Under the pieces are notes generated by a model. It saw only the letters and a list, made by a program, of their open reading frames with translations, had not been told where the DNA came from and made no database searches. Shown here in pieces: positions 29,625 through 34,379 of a DNA stretch of 34,379 nucleotides. The translations under genes were made by a program, and so were the position numbers. Source of the DNA: Candidatus Saccharimonadota bacterium (GTDB lineage Bacteria > Patescibacteriota > Saccharimonadia > Saccharimonadales > Saccharimonadaceae); contig JAFWDS010000005.1 of NCBI GenBank assembly GCA_017516075.1, positions 1 through 34,379 on the forward strand, written 5' to 3'. Each line of letters opens with the position of its first letter. Within the stretch, counting starts at the first letter, position 1.

Positions 29625-30512
29625 ATGACCAGCAAAGTCTATTTTACTAAACAAATCACCCCGGAATCCCTCATCAAAATCTATGAGGCTCTTGGAATTG
29701 ACCTCAAAGGAAAAGTTGGCGTCAAAGTCAGCACCGGCGAAGCCGGCGCCAAAGGCTATCTCAAAGCCGACCTCATTGGCCCACTGGTTAAGAAGTTAAA
29801 TGGCACCATTATCGAATGCAACACTGCTTATCCCGGCAAACGCACCAACACCAAAGAACACATCAGAGTCGCCGAAGACCACGGTTTTACTAGTTTTGCC
29901 GACGTTGATATCATGGACGCTGATGGTGATTTTAAAATCCCCGTCAACAAGGGAAAACACCTAGAATACGACCTCATCGGCAACAACTTCGCAAATTACG
30001 ATAGTATTTTAAATCTCGCCCACGGCAAAGGCCATATGATGGGCGGATTTGGTGCTAATCTCAAAAACCAATCCATCGGTATCGCCTCTAGAAAAGGCAA
30101 AGCCTACATCCATTCCGCCGGCCAGACCACCAGCCCCACACTTTGCTGGGCTTCCAAGCACGAACAAATCGATTTTATCGAATCTATGGCCGAAGCCGCC
30201 ACGGCCGTCGCTGACTATTTGAGAGAAAACGGCAAACCTATCGCCTATATCATCGTCGCAAGCGCCCTCTCTCTAGACTGCGACTGCGCCGAAAACCAGG
30301 GCGACCCAGTCATGAAAGATATCGGTATCTTCGCCTCGCTGGATCCAGTTGCCAATGACCAAGCTTTCATCGACGCCATCTGGGCATCCAAGGACCCAGG
30401 CGCCAAGCAGCTACAAGAACGAATTGATTCTCGCGAAGGTCGCGCCATTCTCCCTTACGCCGAAACTCTCGGCCTCGGCACCCGCGAATATGATTTGATA
30501 AAAATCCAATAA
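29625..30512 (+). CDS. DUF362-domain protein
   Basis: 295 residues. The ATG follows an AAGGAG site, eight bases after the FemAB stop. It starts SKVYFTKQITPESLIKIYEAL, has VGVKVSTGEAGAKGYLKADL, ECNTAYPGKRTNTKEH, NLAHGKGHMMGGFGANLKNQSIG and LDCDCAENQGDPVMKDIGIF. This matches DUF362, a family often carrying a ferredoxin domain; here no 4Fe-4S CxxCxxC motif is seen, only the DCDC pair. The function is unknown; an iron-sulphur or redox role has been guessed for the family. Confidence 0.85.
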   Translation: MTSKVYFTKQITPESLIKIYEALGIDLKGKVGVKVSTGEAGAKGYLKADLIGPLVKKLNGTIIECNTAYPGKRTNTKEHIRVAEDHGFTSFADVDIMDADGDFKIPVNKGKHLEYDLIGNNFANYDSILNLAHGKGHMMGGFGANLKNQSIGIASRKGKAYIHSAGQTTSPTLCWASKHEQIDFIESMAEAATAVADYLRENGKPIAYIIVASALSLDCDCAENQGDPVMKDIGIFASLDPVANDQAFIDAIWASKDPGAKQLQERIDSREGRAILPYAETLGLGTREYDLIKIQ

Positions 30513-30546
30513 TCCTAAAAACTACTTTACAAATCAAAAAATATGC

Positions 30547-30700
30547 TATAATAGAATTACGGCAACCCATCAGCATCGCAAAAAAGGGAAACATCTAGAC
30601 CCAAGCATTTCCGCGATAAAAAAGGCGTCGTAGGTATTCGTCGTGGAATAATCCCTTTGGATGTTTATGATGGAGTGTCGCAGCCTACGGCGCCTTTTTT
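30547..30700 (+). ncRNA. Candidate small RNA with own promoter and terminator
   Basis: TATGCTATAAT (TATAAT at 30547-30552) predicts a start near 30560. The segment contains ATCGC/GCGAT enclosing GGAAA/TTTCC, and AAACATC which can alternatively pair with GATGTTT at 30660-30666. It ends in a 17-base stem (30618-30634 with 30684-30700, one G-U) finishing in six Ts. No protein frame is convincing. It lies just ahead of the ATPase promoter, so a sRNA or an attenuator are both possible. I match it to no known class. Confidence 0.5.
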
Positions 30701-30704
30701 GTGT

Positions 30705-30710
30705 TATAAT
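30705..30710 (+). promoter_or_regulatory. -10 box for the P-type ATPase gene, leaderless
   Basis: TATAAT directly after the terminator-like T run, six bases before ATG at 30717. Confidence 0.6.
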
Positions 30711-30716
30711 TTATTT

Positions 30717-33116
30717 ATGAATCAGACCGGTCTCACCAAAAAACAAGTCCAAGCTAGAATTTCCGAGGGTAAGGTCAATCAAGCCCCTCGCAAAAATCAG
30801 ACCACAATCACCAATATCATCCTCCGAAACACCCTCACTATCTTTAATCTCGTCAACCTCATCCTCGCCCTCATGATTATCTCAGTCGGTTCTTACAAGA
30901 ACCTTCTTTTTGTTTTGATTGCCATCGCGAACACCCTTATCAGTATTATCAACGAAATCCGCGCTAAAAAAACCGTCGACAAAATGCGTCTTATTTCTGA
31001 ACAAAAACCCACCGTCATCAGAGATGGCAAAACTCAGCAAATCCCTGGGGACCAAATTGTCGAAGGCGACCTCCTTGTCTATTCTCTCGGCGACCAAATC
31101 CTCGTTGATTGCAAAATCACCGAAGGCTCAGTCGAAGTCAACGAATCTTTCATCACTGGCGAACAAGACAATATCACCAGGGCAAAAGGCGCCAAACTTA
31201 TTTCCGGCTCCTTCATCGTTTCCGGCACCTGCAAAGCCGAAGCTACCGCTGTTGGCAAAGACAGCGAGCTAAACAAACTCGAATCCAGCGCCCACGTCAT
31301 CAAAACCGCCGATTCCAAGCTCTTCAAACTCATGAATAACATCGTCAAATACATCAGCTTCGCTCTCATCCCTATCGGCGCTCTCCTTCTCTGGAGCCGC
31401 TTCCGTGTCGAAACCACAGACACCACCACCGCCGTCACTAGCACCGTTGCATCTCTTATCAACATGATTCCAGAAGGTCTCATCCTTTTAACCAGCTCTG
31501 TTCTCGCTCTCGCAACCATCCGGCTGAGTAAAAAGCAGGTTCTTGTCCAAGACCTCTATTCCATTGAGACGCTCGCTCGTGTCGATACCATCGCTCTAGA
31601 TAAAACCGGCACCCTCACTTCCGGCAAAATGAAGGTTCACGACTATACCCCCATCAAAAAATCCTTTGAAACGGCCCTAGCATCGATTCTAAGCCACCAA
31701 ACCACCGAAAATGCTACCATAAGCGCTTTGAAGCAAAAGTTCTTAAAAACTACCAATAATCAAGAAATAGACGATATTATCAATATCATCGATTTCTCCT
31801 CCGAACGCAAATGCTCCGGCATCGTCACAAGAAACGCCACCTACCTCCTTGGTGCCGTCGATTTCATCACCAATGATGAAGAGATTATCAAAAAGGTCCA
31901 ATCCGCCTCCGCAGGCTACCGCACCTTAGCAGTTATACAGTGCGAGGAATACCCTCGTTCGAGGAGCATGTTTGCCGACGTGGCAAACGCGGAGCGACCG
32001 AGCCCCGTAACGACGGGCGCGAGGGAGTGTTCCGAGAACGACGGGTATTCTCGCACTGTGCTGCTAGGGTTCATTCGTCTCGAAGACGAAATCCGCCCTG
32101 ACGCCAAGCAGATTATCAAGTACTTCTACGACAACGACATCGCTGTAAAAATTATCTCCGGCGACGATCTGGAGGCTGTTACCAAAATCGCCACCCGCGT
32201 CGGCGTCAAAGACTTAAACGGTGTTAATCTTTCCGATTTCAAGACTCCAGATTATGACAAACTGGTTCAAAAATACTCGATTTTCACTCGTGTCACCCCA
32301 GCCCAGAAAAAGCATCTCATCGCAGCTCTGAAAAAACAGGGAAACACCATTGCCATGACTGGCGATGGTGTCAACGACATTCTGGCTATGAAAGAAGCCG
32401 ACGTTTCAATTGCTATCGGCGAAGGCTCCGACGCCGCCCGTAGAAGCGCCAAACTCGTCCTCTTAAACTCCGGCTTCGAATCCGTCCCGTCCATCATCGA
32501 CGAAGGCCGTCAGTCTATCAACAACTTAGAGCGCTCCACCGCCCTCTTTCTCGCCAAAACCATCTACGCCAGCATCCTCGCCATCATTTTTATCTTCATC
32601 CCCATCAAATACCCCTTCTCTTCACCAGTTGAAATGTCACTCTTAAACTTCGCCTGTATCGGCTTCCCAGGCCTCATCCTCGCTCTCGAACACAACACCG
32701 AGCGCATCAAAAACCGCTTTACTCGCAATATCATCGAATACTCTCTCCCAGTCGGCCTTACAATTTCCATTTCTATGCTCACTCTTTCTATCCTCGCTCA
32801 CCTCAACATTTTCCCACATTACGACCTCGCTACCACCGCAGTTTTCGTCACCTTTACTATTGACCTCATCCTAATTTACTGGATCTCGAGACCTCTAAAC
32901 ACCCTCCGCGCCGGCCTCCTCCTCACCATCATCGCTATTATGGTAGGCGCCTTCCTTATTCCATTCTTCCACGATTTCTTTGACTTCGTCTTCCTCACCT
33001 CAAACGGTCTCATTGTCACCCTCATCGCCATCGCTTCTTCTGTTGCTCTTTTCGGAATCCTCCGCCGCATCATGAAATTCATCTCTACCCGCCTCTTCGA
33101 CCAACCAGGCATTTAA
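30717..33116 (+). CDS. P-type cation-transporting ATPase, CtpE-like
   Basis: 799 residues from the ATG at 30717; an upstream in-frame ATG lies inside the preceding hairpin and is rejected. Motifs: actuator ESFITGEQDNI, helix motif NMIPEGLILLTSS (PEGL), phosphorylation site ALDKTGTLTSG, hinge MTGDGVNDILAMKEADVSIAIGEGSDAARRSAK, and about ten membrane helices. The PEGL motif and GDGVNDILAMKEAD suit the actinobacterial CtpE group, linked to calcium uptake, but ion specificity is not certain. A family B element lies in the nucleotide-binding domain (codons about 415-440), between TLAVIQC and LLGFIRLEDEIRPDA, which are adjacent strands in relatives. Confidence 0.9.
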   Translation: MNQTGLTKKQVQARISEGKVNQAPRKNQTTITNIILRNTLTIFNLVNLILALMIISVGSYKNLLFVLIAIANTLISIINEIRAKKTVDKMRLISEQKPTVIRDGKTQQIPGDQIVEGDLLVYSLGDQILVDCKITEGSVEVNESFITGEQDNITRAKGAKLISGSFIVSGTCKAEATAVGKDSELNKLESSAHVIKTADSKLFKLMNNIVKYISFALIPIGALLLWSRFRVETTDTTTAVTSTVASLINMIPEGLILLTSSVLALATIRLSKKQVLVQDLYSIETLARVDTIALDKTGTLTSGKMKVHDYTPIKKSFETALASILSHQTTENATISALKQKFLKTTNNQEIDDIINIIDFSSERKCSGIVTRNATYLLGAVDFITNDEEIIKKVQSASAGYRTLAVIQCEEYPRSRSMFADVANAERPSPVTTGARECSENDGYSRTVLLGFIRLEDEIRPDAKQIIKYFYDNDIAVKIISGDDLEAVTKIATRVGVKDLNGVNLSDFKTPDYDKLVQKYSIFTRVTPAQKKHLIAALKKQGNTIAMTGDGVNDILAMKEADVSIAIGEGSDAARRSAKLVLLNSGFESVPSIIDEGRQSINNLERSTALFLAKTIYASILAIIFIFIPIKYPFSSPVEMSLLNFACIGFPGLILALEHNTERIKNRFTRNIIEYSLPVGLTISISMLTLSILAHLNIFPHYDLATTAVFVTFTIDLILIYWISRPLNTLRAGLLLTIIAIMVGAFLIPFFHDFFDFVFLTSNGLIVTLIAIASSVALFGILRRIMKFISTRLFDQPGI
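31928..32065 (+). repeat. Family B palindromic element inside the ATPase gene
   Basis: The 75-bp core 31961-32035 matches 12600-12674 almost base for base, but is read in another phase (AGG AGC ATG TTT), giving SMFADVANAERPSPV. Its outer arms, 31928-31960 and 32036-32065, pair over about 28 bases with three small bulges and bear no resemblance to the arms of the other copy. Confidence 0.85.
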
Positions 33117-33128
33117 AACCACCTTTTA

Positions 33129-34379
33129 TTAGTTTTTCTTGAAATCAATAAACCTCTCTGCAGCCCAGCCCTTAAAACCCGGAAATTCTCTTTCAATTTC
33201 TTGATACTCCTCTTCTTCGGTAGCTGGAATTCTCAGCGTCCTCTTAAAGCTTTTATTGTATTGATAATAACTCCCGCCATCATATATTACAATCCTGTCG
33301 CTATATACTTCTCCAACCATCACATTATGCATCTGGTGGTGTAGCGGATAGTGCCAGCTAGAGTCATGACGATTTCTCTTGTCGAATCTATGATCCTTAA
33401 GGTAGACAAAGTCACCCGGGCGCAAGTCCTTAAACCTAGTTATAAGCCTAGCATTTTTGGTCTCAATCCCTAGCTTTTCGTAAATAAATCCTGGAGGGCC
33501 ACCGCATTCGGTTGACATTTGCAAACCTTTTGCTCCGGATATTCTTTCGTCAAAGGTAGCGTTAATCTTTCCCCTATATAGAGAGCTGTTGACGTAGAAT
33601 GCGTCAGGTGCGTAACTACTTCCACCCCATTTCTCGTGCTGCCCACCAGCATTTAAGTAATCCCATCCAATCATATACATCCATCCGAATACATATTCGG
33701 CGGCTTTATGAAAATCGTATTCGGTGCGACCCGTAATAGTCTTACCGTAGTATTTGCCGAATATGCCGCCTAGACTCCTGGCGTAGTTAGCGAAGCCACC
33801 ATGGGAATTTATAACATCATAAAAATTGTTTGCATCAAAATCGTATAAATGGTTTTCTACTATTCTCATAGTCTCAGAAGAAAAAAGACCTGGCTTTACG
33901 GTGCCATTGCCTTTATAGCTGAAATCTAGTTTGGTAGGTTCTGGTTGTTTGACGGTCACTTCCATAGTGGCTTGTTTACCATTAGCAGATGTAGCAGTGA
34001 TTTTGGTTTTACCAGTTTTCTTGCCAACTACCACACCATTGACTACTGATGCTATATTGCTATTAGCACTCTTCCAGGAGAGTGTCTTATCAGTAACATC
34101 TGCTGGTTCAAATTGTACAGTTAGCTTTTCGCTTTTACCAATATCCACGGATGCTTTAGCTTTATTAATTGTAATAGAAGAAATATCACCAGCAGGATTA
34201 TTTAGCAATCCTCCTGGTAGTAGCCATTGTAAGAATGTAAACATGATAGCATAGGCTACTAGACCTATGACTATTTCAAAGAGTCTTCTTTTGGCTTTGG
34301 TAGTCTTTTCAGTATTGGGTCCTGCCGTGAGATATTGTATACCTACTACACTAATACCAATTACACCAAGGATACCTAC
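33129..34379 (-). CDS. Pilin-like TM pair + Ig-like domain + cysteine-peptidase-like domain, 5' end outside window
   Basis: 416 codons visible; the frame is still open at the window edge, so the ATG at 34244 is internal. Visible residues 1-56 are two helices joined by a basic loop (GILGVIGISVVGIQYLT, TTKAKRRLF, EIVIGLVAYAIMFTFLQWLL), the pattern of VirB2/TrbC-type pilins in this phylum. Next comes a Big_2-like domain (KASVDIGKSEKLTVQF, LSWKSANSNIASVVNG, GKTKITATSANG). The C-terminal 250 residues resemble NlpC/P60 or CHAP enzymes: STECGGPPGFIYEKLG (Cys), LRPGDFVYLKDHRF and MHNVMVGEVYSDRIVIYDGG (His, then Asp). It would act at the cell surface on peptidoglycan. The enzyme assignment is inferred from motif order. 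Confidence 0.7.
   Translation of the reverse strand, partial: VGILGVIGISVVGIQYLTAGPNTEKTTKAKRRLFEIVIGLVAYAIMFTFLQWLLPGGLLNNPAGDISSITINKAKASVDIGKSEKLTVQFEPADVTDKTLSWKSANSNIASVVNGVVVGKKTGKTKITATSANGKQATMEVTVKQPEPTKLDFSYKGNGTVKPGLFSSETMRIVENHLYDFDANNFYDVINSHGGFANYARSLGGIFGKYYGKTITGRTEYDFHKAAEYVFGWMYMIGWDYLNAGGQHEKWGGSSYAPDAFYVNSSLYRGKINATFDERISGAKGLQMSTECGGPPGFIYEKLGIETKNARLITRFKDLRPGDFVYLKDHRFDKRNRHDSSWHYPLHHQMHNVMVGEVYSDRIVIYDGGSYYQYNKSFKRTLRIPATEEEEYQEIEREFPGFKGWAAERFIDFKKN

Noticed and set aside
30547-30700. SRP RNA or 6S RNA
   Set aside because: The conserved SRP apical motif (GGAAG loop with AGCAG) is missing, and the 5' and 3' ends do not pair as in 6S RNA.

Overview
The window looks like chromosome from a small, reduced bacterium of the Candidatus Saccharibacteria (TM7)/CPR type. 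This is an inference. It rests on an rpmH-rnpA-yidC-jag and dnaA-dnaN-recF block around a putative origin, short versions of several housekeeping proteins, Mur-ligase and FemAB-type cell-wall genes, FISUMP and BspA-like surface proteins, and a VirB2-like pilin segment. TGA, TAA and TAG all end genes, so the standard bacterial code applies. Both end genes are cut by the window edges.

Layout. 1-1433: end of a FISUMP surface protein and a small anchored protein. 1436-5484, minus strand: jag, yidC, a second FISUMP protein, rnpA and rpmH. 5485-9423: oriC-like DNA with TTTTCCACA boxes, then dnaA, a second box-rich spacer, dnaN and recF. 9420-13260: a large anchored unknown protein diverging from a TrmA/RlmD-family methyltransferase, then tRNA-Ser(GGA). 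13286-18371: a MacB-like ABC pair, a short MurE-like ligase, a tail-to-tail Mur-like protein lacking the C-terminal domain, tRNA-Ser(CGA), a small membrane protein and tRNA-Arg(GCG). 18372-20736: a palindrome array, a BspA-like surface protein and gene relics. 20737-24679: PAP2 phosphatase, HIT protein and valS. 24680-26497: an accessory patch with a frameshifted gene, a YafQ-like toxin relic, an unknown protein and a transposase N-terminal fragment. 26498-33116: two FemAB-family proteins, a DUF3137 protein, a DUF362 protein, a possible small RNA and a P-type ATPase. 33129-34379: a pilin-like/Ig-like/cysteine-peptidase-like fusion.

The most striking feature is a set of dispersed palindromic elements. 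Family A has a 135-bp core (45 codons) in the same frame twice in valS and once in a FemAB gene. Family B has a 75-bp core (25 codons) in the methyltransferase and ATPase genes, read in two different frames. Both lie in probable loops of otherwise intact proteins. Each copy is flanked by long inverted-repeat arms that pair with each other but differ between copies, most clearly in family B. Paired base changes inside the main stem of family A also indicate that the fold is maintained. Two further hairpin families are intergenic: family C near tRNA-Ser(GGA) and before valS, and family D just after tRNA-Arg. The embedded families resemble in concept the Rickettsia palindromic elements, but the sequences and the matched, locus-specific arms look different from anything I can name.

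A second theme is expression. Genes that head transcription units have TATAAT (or TACAAT) only 6-7 nt before ATG, implying leaderless mRNAs. Genes inside operons instead have AGGAGG-type ribosome binding sites or overlap their upstream gene.
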